Shown here piece by piece: positions 39,362-48,425 of a stretch of DNA of 64,000 nucleotides. The stretch covers positions 248,001 through 312,000 of the forward strand of contig NZ_AFPO01000011.1 of assembly GCF_000218785.1 (NCBI RefSeq). The letters run 5' to 3'. Within the stretch, counting starts at the first letter, position 1; each line of letters opens with the position of its first letter. Made by a program: the position numbers and the translations under genes. Under the pieces are notes generated by a model. It did no database searches, was not told the origin of the DNA, and was given only the letters and a program-made list of their open reading frames with translations. The stretch comes from Idiomarina sp. A28L. Lineage in GTDB: Bacteria; Pseudomonadota; Gammaproteobacteria; Enterobacterales; Alteromonadaceae.

Positions 39362-40177
39362 TCAGGCTTTTTTTGCGTTCGTACTTTCAAATATCTTATC
39401 TGCCGATGCGGCAACAAACCCAGTATATAGCTTACCATCGGCAATCTCATAGCGTTTAGCAAACTCGTAGAAACAGCTTGGAATAACCGCTTCGCCGTCG
39501 CTAAACTGCACAGGTATATGATCGGCCATCGTTGATGATTGCTCGAGAAATACTTCTGGTGAACCTTTTATCTCTCCGCCTGAAGCATTCAAGGTAAAAC
39601 CTGAATCTTTTAATTTCTGGTTCACACTTTCTAAGGTGCTATACCCTGGTAATTCGTTCACACTAACAGTGAAATGGTTGGCACAAAAGCCAAATGCACT
39701 CATCCATGCGGCATATTCACTCTCTTCTAAAAGCTGCTCGTATTGCTGGTGTGATACTTGCCAATGCGTTCCTGAATAAAGAAACTCAGGGTTAGTAACC
39801 TCTGCGGCATTAATACTCGCAACCATATCCTGAACGATTTTTTGTAGTGCTGGCGAAAACTCTTCCACGAGCAACTCACTAATAAAAATTTTTGGTAACG
39901 TTGGATCGCTATGTTCAAAATGCTTAGCGCGCAACTTTTTTTGTTCGAAGGCGTAATCGCCATTAGCAAAGTAACCCATGGCTTCAAAGTGGCCGGTTAA
40001 TGCCGCGAGATTAACTGGCGCGATATTGAAAGTACGAAAGGCAACGTGGTCGTTGATGATTTCATGCCCTTCGCCAAGTACTTCATGTACTTTACTAGCC
40101 GATGGTGTGCGTTGGATATAATCAGCCCATAAGGCCTCAAAAAAACGATGTGCGGCGGAATTCGTTGATGCGCTCAC
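39362..40177 (-). CDS. DUF1338 domain protein (2-oxoadipate dioxygenase-like)
   Basis: A 271-residue protein of the DUF1338 family, related to the Fe(II) enzyme HglS/YdcJ that decarboxylates 2-oxoadipate to 2-hydroxyglutarate in lysine breakdown. Likely metal ligands are the His in IINDHVAFRTF, the His in CANHFTVSVN and the Glu in EVFLEQSS. This is the shorter form of the family. The start is a GTG at 40177 with AAGGAGTT upstream. A 12-base-pair hairpin lies just before that site. It is interesting that a D-2-hydroxyglutarate dehydrogenase homologue (ydiJ) is encoded 3.4 kb away. Confidence 0.85.
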   Translation of the reverse strand: MSASTNSAAHRFFEALWADYIQRTPSASKVHEVLGEGHEIINDHVAFRTFNIAPVNLAALTGHFEAMGYFANGDYAFEQKKLRAKHFEHSDPTLPKIFISELLVEEFSPALQKIVQDMVASINAAEVTNPEFLYSGTHWQVSHQQYEQLLEESEYAAWMSAFGFCANHFTVSVNELPGYSTLESVNQKLKDSGFTLNASGGEIKGSPEVFLEQSSTMADHIPVQFSDGEAVIPSCFYEFAKRYEIADGKLYTGFVAASADKIFESTNAKKA

Positions 40178-40196
40178 TCGATAACTCCTTTATGAG

Positions 40197-40228
40197 AAGG
40201 GCCAGAACACTTGCGCGTTCCGACCCTT
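40197..40228 (-). promoter_or_regulatory. Leader hairpin upstream of the DUF1338 gene
   Basis: On the minus-strand RNA, AAGGGTCGGAAC pairs with GTTCTGGCCCTT in all 12 positions (including U-G and G-U) with an eight-base loop. It lies 7 bases before the AAGGAGTT site. The plus strand would have C-A and A-C mismatches, so the pairing suits the minus-strand transcript. Function unknown. Confidence 0.5.
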
Positions 40229-40373
40229 GTAAATATTTCAGATTAAATTTTGCGTTGCTCATATCTGAGCGTGGTTATGCAAATGATTATAACTAAAATA
40301 ATGCCCTTGCTACAGCTCAAGTAACTATAAGTATCGCACTTGTTGATCAAGAATAACTGTTTAACAACATGAT

Positions 40374-41723
40374 TTAGCCTTGGCGAGCTTTACTCAGTGA
40401 TTCTGCCACTAAAAAGGCCAACTCAAGTACTTGATCGGCATTTAATCTCGGATCGCACTGTGTAAGATAGCGTTCTGCTAAATCATCTTGCGAAATTTTA
40501 TAAGCACCACCAGTACACTCGGTTACGTTTTCACCGGTCATTTCCAGATGAATACCGCCTGCATAACTTCCCTCGGCCTGATGAATTGCAAAAAACTGAC
40601 GAATTTCACGGATTATCGCAGCGAAATCCCGTGTTTTGTAGCCATTGTTCGCTTTCACTGTATTGCCATGCATCGGGTCGCTAGACCAAACCACCTTCCG
40701 CCCTTCTTGCTGTACCCGGCGAATCAGTTTTGGCAGATTACTCGCGAGATTATCAGCGCCCATGCGCGTAATTAACGTCAATCGGCCCGCTTCATTATTT
40801 GGATTCAATGTATCAATCAGCGCCATAAGCTCATCTTCTGTAGCCGTTGGCCCTACTTTCACACCGATTGGGTTGTTGATTCCCCGGAAAAACTCTATGT
40901 GCGCATGGTCAATTTGTCGAGTGCGCTCACCCATCCAAACCATGTGCGCGGAACAATTATATGGCATACCAGTAAGGCTATCAGTGCGCGTTAACGCTTC
41001 CTCATACGGAAGTAATAGCGCTTCGTGCGAAGTGAAAAGCTCGGTTTCATGAATAGTTGGGTGCGTTTCTGCAGTAATGCCCAAAACTTCCATAAAACGT
41101 AATGATTCTTGAATACGCTCAGAAATTGCTTGGTACTTCTCTTTCATCGGGTTGGCGTTGATAAAGCCCATGTTCCACTTATGCACTTTGTGCAAATCTG
41201 CATAGCCGCCTTGAGCGAATGCGCGCAATAGATTCAAGGTGGCTGCCGAATGGTGATAAGCGGTAAGCATACGCTGAGGGTCTGGCTCGCGAGCCGCAGC
41301 AGTGAAATCTAAACCATTAATGATATCACCACGATAACTGGGCAATGAAACACCATCGATGGTTTCCATATCGCCGGAACGCGGCTTAGCAAACTGGCCC
41401 GCCATTCGGCCTACTTTCACAACCGGCACTTCACCTGCAAATGTCATTACAATAGCCATTTGCAGCATTACTTTAAACGTATCGCGAATTTTTGGCGCCG
41501 TGAAATCGCGGAACGATTCTGCACAATCTCCGCCCTGCAATAAAAACCCATTACCTTCACACACATCACCTAGATGGCTTTGTAAGCGGCGAATCTCTTC
41601 AGCAAACACGAGCGGCGGATAACGTTTAAGTTGCGATTCAACCTCAGCGAGCGCTGCCGCATCGGCGTAAGTGGGCTGTTGTTTGATTGGAAACTGGCGC
41701 CAGCTATCTGGGGTCCATTGCAT
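40374..41723 (-). CDS. Class II 3-deoxy-7-phosphoheptulonate (DAHP) synthase
   Basis: A 449-residue type II DAHP synthase, the first enzyme of the shikimate pathway (PEP + erythrose 4-phosphate). The opening [19 protein letters not shown] and segments [64 protein letters not shown] and ECTGGAYKI are diagnostic; Cys in GGDCAE and His/Glu/Asp residues bind metal. This is the plant/mycobacterial form rather than the E. coli AroF/G/H class. It sits near ppsA, which makes PEP. The start ATG at 41723 opens the alignment; upstream 96 bases hold the promoter. Confidence 0.95.
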   Translation of the reverse strand: MQWTPDSWRQFPIKQQPTYADAAALAEVESQLKRYPPLVFAEEIRRLQSHLGDVCEGNGFLLQGGDCAESFRDFTAPKIRDTFKVMLQMAIVMTFAGEVPVVKVGRMAGQFAKPRSGDMETIDGVSLPSYRGDIINGLDFTAAAREPDPQRMLTAYHHSAATLNLLRAFAQGGYADLHKVHKWNMGFINANPMKEKYQAISERIQESLRFMEVLGITAETHPTIHETELFTSHEALLLPYEEALTRTDSLTGMPYNCSAHMVWMGERTRQIDHAHIEFFRGINNPIGVKVGPTATEDELMALIDTLNPNNEAGRLTLITRMGADNLASNLPKLIRRVQQEGRKVVWSSDPMHGNTVKANNGYKTRDFAAIIREIRQFFAIHQAEGSYAGGIHLEMTGENVTECTGGAYKISQDDLAERYLTQCDPRLNADQVLELAFLVAESLSKARQG

Positions 41724-41819
41724 GATTATTCCTTACACTGCTTGATTCAGGATGTCTTTGAATGTATCCGCCGAGGCGATCTATTGCAACGGCAAATTGA
41801 GCATTTCTCGTATTTCGCT

Positions 41820-42458
41820 CTATTTTGGTCTCGGAATATTTAAAATACGCCCCAAAGTAGCATATTGATCAGCTCCTAATCGAGCAATTGGATTCACTTG
41901 CAACGCATCTACCAAAAGCCTTGAGCTCACCTTACCAGCAGAATTCAGTTTTTTCTCGTAGCTGGCTACTTCTTCATTAATGAAAATCTGAAGAATTTCA
42001 CCAAACACCATGGTTTGCGGGGCTCCAGGAACATCTTGTAATGCATGCAATTTACAACCGAAGGCTATTGGGCACTCGGCCACTCGCTGCAGCGGAAAAT
42101 CACCAAATTCCGCCATGGTTACCTGTAAATGGTCAAGTTCTGATTCGGTAGCAGGCAGGCTTTTTGATGATTCCGTTACTTCTTCAGCTAAACTCGCAGG
42201 AGCAATATGCACCACAAAATAAGGATTGTGAGCGATATTTACCTTCGTATCTTTGCCCTCTCCTGGTGCTTTATTACCTACAGAAAACATCAATAATGGT
42301 GGTTCGCTGGAAACCGCTGTGAAATAGGAAAAAGGCGCTAGGTTCAAATTCTCTTGCACATGTTCGGTAAGTACCCAAGCCACCGGCCTGGGAATAAGCG
42401 TTTGCGTCATTAAATGATAAATCGAACTGCTGCTTTCCTCAGCTAAATCAATAATCAT
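41820..42458 (-). CDS. Flavin reductase-family protein
   Basis: A 212-residue flavin-reductase-like, FMN-binding split-barrel protein. The segment [43 protein letters not shown] is the family core and the [19 protein letters not shown] continues it. Such proteins bind FMN and may act as oxidoreductases; substrate unknown. Its ATG overlaps the htpX stop by 4 bases (ATGA), so translation is coupled to htpX. That pairing is uncommon in my experience. Confidence 0.88.
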   Translation of the reverse strand: MIIDLAEESSSSIYHLMTQTLIPRPVAWVLTEHVQENLNLAPFSYFTAVSSEPPLLMFSVGNKAPGEGKDTKVNIAHNPYFVVHIAPASLAEEVTESSKSLPATESELDHLQVTMAEFGDFPLQRVAECPIAFGCKLHALQDVPGAPQTMVFGEILQIFINEEVASYEKKLNSAGKVSSRLLVDALQVNPIARLGADQYATLGRILNIPRPK

Positions 42459-43342
42459 TGAAAACTCCGGTTTCGTAACGCAGCAATGCGTTTTTCAATA
42501 GGTGGATGAGTCATCATGAGCTCGCCTTTTGCAAGCTTTCCCTTGATACCAAACGCAAGCATTTTGTCATCCAATTGCGATTCCTTGCCTTGTGAAAGCC
42601 GCTGTAACGCCGCAATCATCTTACTTGGCCCTACTAAGCTCGCAGCGCCTGCATCAGCGCGATACTCACGCTGGCGGGAGAAATAAAACACTATTAAACT
42701 TGCTAACGCGCCGAATAAAATTTCAAATAAGATAACCAAACCAAAATACGCAAAACCGCCACCACCATGATGGCTACCGCCTTGCTGATTTCCTCGTAAC
42801 GCGCTGTTAATTAACCCGGCAATAACCCGTGCAAGAAAAATAACAAAGGTATTCACTACCCCTTGAATTAGGGTTAACGTTACCATATCGCCATTAGCAA
42901 TATGGCTAACCTCGTGCGCAAGTACCGCCTCTACTTCATCCTTACTCATAGATCTTAAAAGGCCGGTGGAAACAGCTACCAAGGAATTATTTTTACTTGC
43001 ACCAGTAGCGAAAGCGTTTGCTTCGGGCGAATCATAAATAGCTACCTCAGGCATACCGATACCAGCCTGCTGCGCCTGCTTGCGAACTGTTTCGAGTAAC
43101 CAGCGCTCGGCATCATTGCGAGGTTGTTCAATAACTTTTGCACCGGTAGAGCGCTTGGCCATCCATTTTGATATGAAAAGCGAAATAAAAGCACCACCAA
43201 AACCAAAAATAGCAGCAAAGATTAATAATCCGGTATAGCTACCAAAATCAACGCCAAAAACCGCCATAAGAATATTCATCACGATACTCAAAACAATGAG
43301 TACGGCGATATTCGTTGCTAAAAATAGAATTATTCGCTTCAT
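42455..43342 (-). CDS. htpX: Membrane zinc metalloprotease HtpX
   Basis: A 295-residue inner-membrane M48 zinc protease that degrades misfolded membrane proteins. Zinc ligands are His143 and His147 with catalytic Glu144 in HEVSH, and the third ligand is Glu in the REYRAD segment. Two N-terminal and two internal hydrophobic segments are visible, matching the four-helix plan. Length equals E. coli HtpX (293). The flavin reductase gene overlaps its stop by 4 bases. A 210-base gap upstream holds its promoter. Confidence 0.96.
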   Translation of the reverse strand: MKRIILFLATNIAVLIVLSIVMNILMAVFGVDFGSYTGLLIFAAIFGFGGAFISLFISKWMAKRSTGAKVIEQPRNDAERWLLETVRKQAQQAGIGMPEVAIYDSPEANAFATGASKNNSLVAVSTGLLRSMSKDEVEAVLAHEVSHIANGDMVTLTLIQGVVNTFVIFLARVIAGLINSALRGNQQGGSHHGGGGFAYFGLVILFEILFGALASLIVFYFSRQREYRADAGAASLVGPSKMIAALQRLSQGKESQLDDKMLAFGIKGKLAKGELMMTHPPIEKRIAALRNRSFQ

Positions 43343-43552
43343 TTATGATTCCTTGTTAAATTCCTATAGCCCTTGATATGGTTGCAACTATCATTTTTTT
43401 CAAGGTATTTGTTTTGCATACATGAACTTTGTAATTTTTGTTTAGGGTGATTAAGCTAACGCTCGAAAACTCGGATCCCAAACACAAATCCAATCGCCGT
43501 TTAGCTTACGAATCTCAAAGTGTACGAATGAAATTAATATTTAGAGGACACC

Positions 43553-44251
43553 ATGCGTAATTTGTTATTGATGAGTAGCTCGAAAGCTGGCAATAGTGAG
43601 TATCTAAATCACGGTAAACAGTGGCTGAGCGAGCACTTTCGGGGTAAAGAAGTGCTGTTCATTCCCTATGCGGGCGTTACCATGAGCCATACTGCGTATA
43701 GTAATAGAGTAGCCGAGGCACTGGCCGATACCGATGTAAAAGTTCGAGGAATAGAAACATTTACCTGCCCAAAAGCGGCGATCGAGAACGCTGAGGGCAT
43801 TTTAGTTGGCGGCGGAAATACCTTTGTTCTACTAGATTTACTCTATCGTAAAGGGCTCATAGACTCAGTGAAGCGGCAAATAAAGGCGGGCGTACCTTAT
43901 GCTGGTTGGAGCGCTGGTTCGAATATTGCCGGGCTTAGCATTCGCACCACCAATGATATGCCAATTGTGCAGCCGCCTTCATTTAACGCGCTAGCCGCAG
44001 TTAATTTTCAATTGAATCCGCATTATATTGATACCCACCCGCCCGGCTTTCATGGTGAAACACGCGCGCAACGGCTAGCCGAGTTTATGGTGTTGAACCC
44101 GGGAACCACTACTATTGGCATTCGAGAAGGAACGGCCCTTAAAGTTCAAGGTGCGAAAATGCAATTACTCGGCACTTTGAATGGTGTAGCATTTCGCGAT
44201 GGGCGAGTATTGAACATAACAGCTGGAAAAGATTGCTCTACCTTTCTTTAG
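43553..44251 (+). CDS. pepE: Alpha-aspartyl dipeptidase
   Basis: A 232-residue peptidase E that cleaves Asp-Xaa dipeptides. The nucleophile Ser120 is in AGWSAGSN, the same number as in E. coli PepE, with the ILVGGGNTFVLLDLLY segment before it. Agreement with the 229-residue E. coli enzyme is close. AGAGGA lies about 7 bases before the ATG. It converges with bioD only 25 bases away, with no clear terminator. Confidence 0.95.
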   Translation: MRNLLLMSSSKAGNSEYLNHGKQWLSEHFRGKEVLFIPYAGVTMSHTAYSNRVAEALADTDVKVRGIETFTCPKAAIENAEGILVGGGNTFVLLDLLYRKGLIDSVKRQIKAGVPYAGWSAGSNIAGLSIRTTNDMPIVQPPSFNALAAVNFQLNPHYIDTHPPGFHGETRAQRLAEFMVLNPGTTTIGIREGTALKVQGAKMQLLGTLNGVAFRDGRVLNITAGKDCSTFL

Positions 44252-44276
44252 CCCATATCTGTGGTGCACAGTATTG

Positions 44277-45029
44277 TTAAAGCTCTAGTAACGATAACCA
44301 ATTTTGTTGTTGCAGCCACTCTTGCTGTTCTATGGAGTTGCCAGAAAAATATGGCACTTCTGCCAATAGTGGTGCGCTAATGCGCGAGCGTAAGGTAGCC
44401 AAGTTCTCTTTATACATTGGCATGATCTGAGCAGTAGCTTGGTTAGCTACCCAACCAGCAACCTTAAGGCCCAGCGCGTTAATCGCAGCAATGGTAAGCA
44501 GCGCGTGATTTAAACAACCCAAGCGCATACCCACTACCACGATCACATCCATATTTGCTCTTTGCACAAAGCTTGGCATATCTTCGAGCGCATTTAGAGG
44601 CAATTGCCAACCGCCAGCGCCTTCAGTGAGCAAAACATCGGCCTCAAGCGCGGCTAAATGCTGCCAGTGCTTCAATAATTGAGATACTTTGAGCGGTGTT
44701 TCTGCTGGGTTCTTATTCGCCATTGCGGCTATATGCGGGGCGATAGCTGGTTCAAAAGCAAACGGGTTTACTTTATTGTAAGGTAATTGCAGCGTGGCAG
44801 CCGCTTGCAGCTTGAGCGCATCCTCGTTTGCCCAGTAGCCATTATTCTCAATACTCCCTACATCTATAAATTTCTGCTTTTCGTTGATTGTTCGCCACTC
44901 GCAACCAGCAGCAATTGGTTTCATCGCCGCAGTATCAAACCCTGCTTGTGCCATAGCCTTCAGCAATAATACAGCAACTTCTGTTTTGCCAACATCGGTA
45001 TCAGTTCCGGTGATAAATAGTTTTCTCAT
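44277..45029 (-). CDS. bioD: Dethiobiotin synthetase
   Basis: A 250-residue ATP-dependent enzyme that closes the ureido ring of dethiobiotin. The P-loop GTDTDVGKTEV is at residues 7-17, and the LLTEGAGGWQLPL segment is the second family motif. The gene is last in bioBFCD, 43 bases after bioC. Length is slightly above the E. coli enzyme (225). Confidence 0.96.
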   Translation of the reverse strand: MRKLFITGTDTDVGKTEVAVLLLKAMAQAGFDTAAMKPIAAGCEWRTINEKQKFIDVGSIENNGYWANEDALKLQAAATLQLPYNKVNPFAFEPAIAPHIAAMANKNPAETPLKVSQLLKHWQHLAALEADVLLTEGAGGWQLPLNALEDMPSFVQRANMDVIVVVGMRLGCLNHALLTIAAINALGLKVAGWVANQATAQIMPMYKENLATLRSRISAPLLAEVPYFSGNSIEQQEWLQQQNWLSLLEL

Positions 45030-45072
45030 TATTACATTAACTCACAATCAATATTAAATTATAAATTTTAAA

Positions 45073-45900
45073 TCAACAGCTTGCATCGTTAACTTCAAGA
45101 GCAAAAAAACCTAACTGATAATTTAGTGGTAGCCCTTGAGAGGTTCTATAATGTTCATACCCTTTGCAAATGGCTGTGTATTCAGCTACGCCAAGCTTCG
45201 GAGCTTGCTTGTTTCCTTGATGATCCGCGCCTATCGCACTGATACTTCTTAATAATGAGGCTACGTTCTGAAACCACCCGGAAACTGTTCGCTCTTCGCT
45301 AATAACGCTTTGAAAACCAGCAAGCTTACACCAAGCTAACCAATCTCTTAACGTTGGTTGTTCGTTCACTGCCGTGCGATTTAAAAAGCCGCTTCGCAAT
45401 CGAGCCAATGGCTGTAGGCTATCGTTCAATACCGTTGAAAAAGCAATAACGCCACCAGGTTTAGTTATTCTCTGTAATTCCTGTAGGAGTTGCAGTGGGT
45501 TATTGCTCCACTGCACGGCTAAATTCGAATACACCAAATCAAAGGAATTTGTAGTAAAGGGTAAGTTTTCCATATCCGCTTGAATATAGAGATTGCTATC
45601 TGCATTGGTGCGCACCGCTTTCGCTAACATACCAGAAGCGATATCAACACCCACGTATTGCGCAGCAAAGCTTCGTAAACGTGGGCCTTGGATTCCTGGC
45701 CCGCAACCTAGATCAAGTATGCAGTTTGCTATTTGTGTTTGCTTGCTCTGCTGTTCACCTTGTTTATAAAGTAAACGTTCACGCAGTAGAGCGCCGAGAA
45801 TATTAGCACTTTCACTCTGTAGATCAGCATGTTGTTGGTAGCGTTCTGCACATCTACTAAAGCGATCAGCAACCGCACTTTTATTATATTCGGCAAGCAT
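45073..45900 (-). CDS. bioC: Malonyl-ACP O-methyltransferase
   Basis: A 275-residue SAM-dependent methyltransferase that disguises malonyl-ACP for pimelate synthesis. The SAM-binding motif is LDLGCGPGIQG. Further motifs (VDIASGMLAKA, DLVYSNLAVQW) fit BioC. Its start overlaps the end of bioF by 17 bases. The first ATG gives MLAEYNKSAVADRFSRCAERY, a typical BioC opening. Confidence 0.94.
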   Translation of the reverse strand: MLAEYNKSAVADRFSRCAERYQQHADLQSESANILGALLRERLLYKQGEQQSKQTQIANCILDLGCGPGIQGPRLRSFAAQYVGVDIASGMLAKAVRTNADSNLYIQADMENLPFTTNSFDLVYSNLAVQWSNNPLQLLQELQRITKPGGVIAFSTVLNDSLQPLARLRSGFLNRTAVNEQPTLRDWLAWCKLAGFQSVISEERTVSGWFQNVASLLRSISAIGADHQGNKQAPKLGVAEYTAICKGYEHYRTSQGLPLNYQLGFFALEVNDASC

Positions 45901-47092
45901 CGGCTAATTCCTGATCGGCTTCGAGAATATCTGCTATAGCAGAAAATAGTGCGCGAATCGCGCTAGGCGATTGGTGCAAACTTAACGTGAAGCGAATACG
46001 GGCTGTGCCTTGCGGCACGGTTGGCGGGCGTATGGCGATACATTGAAACCCTTGCTCTGCTAAAGCTTGGCTAAATCGCAATGCTAATGCGTTATCGCCC
46101 ACAAGTAGCGGCTGTATTGCTGTACTCGAATCTGCAAACCGAAGCTTTAATTCGGCGGCGCATTGTTTAAATAATTGAATACGCTGATTTAGTGCTAATT
46201 GTAGCGTTTGATCGCGCTGTAACAGTTGTAAACCGGCGCGAATAGCTTCCGCCTGTGCAGGCGCAAAGGCGGTGCTGTAAATCAGATGACGAGCGCCTTG
46301 CACTAAGCTATCTGCAATTTGATGATCGGTTGCTACAAATGCACCCGCCACACCGAACGCTTTACCAAAAGTGCCGGTAACAATATCGATATCACGCGCT
46401 TTTGAATGGTCAAAAACACCCCTACTAGCTTTTCCGGTAACCCCAACGCCATGAGCATCATCAAGCATTAACAGGCCACTTCCTTTACTGCGAACAAGCT
46501 CAGCTATATCTGCTGTATCTCCATCCATGCTAAAAACACCTTCAGAAACTACAAGTGGACAAGCTGTTTTGGCGATTCTAGGAAGTTTATCGCGTAAATC
46601 GTTATAATTATTATGTTGGAAGCGCGCGATACGCTGGTTAAACCCGCCCCCACAGCTTACGCCATCGTAGATAGAGGCATGGCAGAGCTTATCGATGATC
46701 GGTACTACACCAGCCTTTACCAACACCTGAAGTACGCCTTGATTAGCACTAAAACCGCTGTTAAACAGGAGCACTCGATCAACACCGAACCACGCCGCAA
46801 GTTCTTCGGCTAATTCACTATGAGCTGCGGTGTAACCTGTAACCAGCGGGCTTGCACCAGCCCCCGCGCCCCAATTTAAAAGGCCTTTCTGATAGGCCGC
46901 TATTACTTCTGAATGCTGGCTTAAACCAAGATAATCATTGCTAGAAAAGTTATAATTTCGATTCTGTGTTTGCGTTTGTGGCGTCAATTTACGCCGCAAT
47001 TGTTTTTCACTTTGGGCGCGCAACTGCGAAGCAAGTACACCACGAACTTGCTCGCTTGTTTTTGCTGCGCCAATTTTTTCATCAGCTTTCAT
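45884..47092 (-). CDS. bioF: 8-amino-7-oxononanoate synthase
   Basis: A 402-residue PLP enzyme that condenses pimeloyl-ACP/CoA with alanine. The PLP lysine lies in VTGTFGKAFGVAGAF, and the FSSNDYLGLSQH opening and LMLDDAHGVGVTG are diagnostic. I choose ATG 47092 because AAGGG lies just upstream; an in-frame GTG 12 bases earlier lacks a site. It follows bioB and overlaps bioC by 17 bases. Confidence 0.94.
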   Translation of the reverse strand: MKADEKIGAAKTSEQVRGVLASQLRAQSEKQLRRKLTPQTQTQNRNYNFSSNDYLGLSQHSEVIAAYQKGLLNWGAGAGASPLVTGYTAAHSELAEELAAWFGVDRVLLFNSGFSANQGVLQVLVKAGVVPIIDKLCHASIYDGVSCGGGFNQRIARFQHNNYNDLRDKLPRIAKTACPLVVSEGVFSMDGDTADIAELVRSKGSGLLMLDDAHGVGVTGKASRGVFDHSKARDIDIVTGTFGKAFGVAGAFVATDHQIADSLVQGARHLIYSTAFAPAQAEAIRAGLQLLQRDQTLQLALNQRIQLFKQCAAELKLRFADSSTAIQPLLVGDNALALRFSQALAEQGFQCIAIRPPTVPQGTARIRFTLSLHQSPSAIRALFSAIADILEADQELADACRI

Positions 47093-47134
47093 AAAGCCCT
47101 TCACAGAAGAAATGAAACGAGGAACTTTGAAACG

Positions 47135-48241
47135 TTATGCAGTTTCTTTAATTTCGCTATCATCGGCTTTGATGCGAGCACCACAAGGGGCTACCACAGT
47201 GTTTTGGCCAGCCGCGGCATCGTGATATAGCGGCTTTTGTGCCTTCTTTTGCTCCGGTTTTAAACCAAGGCGAGCAAATAGCTTTTGATCAGCATCAGCA
47301 ACTGGGTTTGCGGTTGTTAGGAGCTTCTCGCCGTAAAAAATAGAGTTTGCACCGGCGAAAAAACACATGGCTTGCAACTCATCATTCATGGTTTCACGGC
47401 CAGCAGAAAGGCGTACATGCGATTTAGGCATTAAAATACGTGCAACGGCAATACAACGCACAAATTCAAACGAATCCATATCATCAATTGATTCAAACGG
47501 CGTGCCGGCAACTTTTACCAGTTGATTAATCGGCACCGATTCTGGTGGCAGTGGCATATTCGCCAGCTGTTGCAACAAACCAATACGATCGCTTTGTTCC
47601 TCGCCCATACCAACGATGCCGCCAGAGCATACTTTCATGCCTGCTTTACGTACGTTCGAAATAGTATCCAAACGGTCCTGATAGCTGCGCGTCGTAATTA
47701 CTTCACCGTAGTATTCAGGAGAAGTATCCAGATTATGGTTGTAGTAATCCAAGCCTGCTTCTGCCAGCGCTGAAGCTTGCTCATCAGAGAGCATACCCAG
47801 TGTCATGCAGGTTTCTAAGCCCAGTGCCCGTACCCCTTTTACCATAGCTTGAATCTTTGCCATATCCCGCGCTTTCGGATCGCGCCAAGCCGCCCCCATG
47901 CAAAAACGCGTAGCGCCAGTTTCTAAGGCTCGCTCGGCCTGTTGCAACACGCGCTCTACTTCCATTAATTGCTCTTTTTCAAGGCCGGTATCGTAACGAG
48001 CGCTTTGTGGGCAATATTTGCAATCTTCTGGGCAAGCGCCAGTTTTTATGGAAAGTAAGGTACTTACTTGTACTTCGTTTGGATTGAAATGCTGGCGGTG
48101 AATACTTTGAGCTTGAAACAGCAAATCATTCAGGGGTAAATCAAATAGTGCTTGAATTTCTGCACGTTGCCACTGTTTTGGGGCATTATTTGCATTTGAA
48201 TCAGGCGCTTGAGAAGTTGTTTCGAAATTTGTTTGGCTCAT
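47135..48241 (-). CDS. bioB: Biotin synthase
   Basis: A 368-residue radical-SAM enzyme that inserts sulfur into dethiobiotin. The [4Fe-4S] cysteines are 70, 74 and 77 (CPEDCKYC). Start at ATG 48241 (MSQTNFET) is chosen over the in-frame TTG 24 bases upstream. It is the first gene of bioBFCD and is divergent from bioA, with the BirA-like operator between. An E. coli BioB is 346 residues; this one has a longer N-terminus. Confidence 0.96.
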   Translation of the reverse strand: MSQTNFETTSQAPDSNANNAPKQWQRAEIQALFDLPLNDLLFQAQSIHRQHFNPNEVQVSTLLSIKTGACPEDCKYCPQSARYDTGLEKEQLMEVERVLQQAERALETGATRFCMGAAWRDPKARDMAKIQAMVKGVRALGLETCMTLGMLSDEQASALAEAGLDYYNHNLDTSPEYYGEVITTRSYQDRLDTISNVRKAGMKVCSGGIVGMGEEQSDRIGLLQQLANMPLPPESVPINQLVKVAGTPFESIDDMDSFEFVRCIAVARILMPKSHVRLSAGRETMNDELQAMCFFAGANSIFYGEKLLTTANPVADADQKLFARLGLKPEQKKAQKPLYHDAAAGQNTVVAPCGARIKADDSEIKETA

Positions 48242-48353
48242 AAGTAACTCTAATCGTTGTATCAAGATGGCTTTCGTTGCGAAGTTTCTTTTTAACTGAG
48301 TTAGGCAGAACCTAAGCGCAACGCGCGCGAATTGAGGCTAGAAAAACTCGACT

Positions 48354-48407
48354 AGAATAGCGCTCATCAGTACACTGTCAATATAATGAAATCCACCACC
48401 TTTACAA
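48354..48407. promoter_or_regulatory. Divergent bioA/bioB promoters with BirA-like operator
   Basis: CTGTCAATA (48375-48383) and CCTTTACAA (48399-48407) with a 15-base gap resemble the BirA operator TTGTAAACC-N15-GGTTTACAA (7 of 9 in the right half, fewer in the left). A perfect TATAAT (48382-48387) can be the -10 of bioA. On the minus strand TTGACA (48376-48381) and TATTCT (48354-48359), 16 bases apart, form a good bioB promoter. The operator overlaps both. Confidence 0.6.
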
Positions 48408-48425
48408 CTGGCTATAAATTAAACT

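Noticed and set aside
40645-41052. 135-codon plus-strand frame opposite DAHP synthase
   Set aside because: Shadow of the coding strand; composition rich in Ser, Arg, Pro, and no start site.
43456-43532. TAAGCTAACG and CGTTTAGCTTA inverted repeat before pepE
   Set aside because: Spacer of about 40 bases and a bulge; not distinct from chance in AT-rich DNA.
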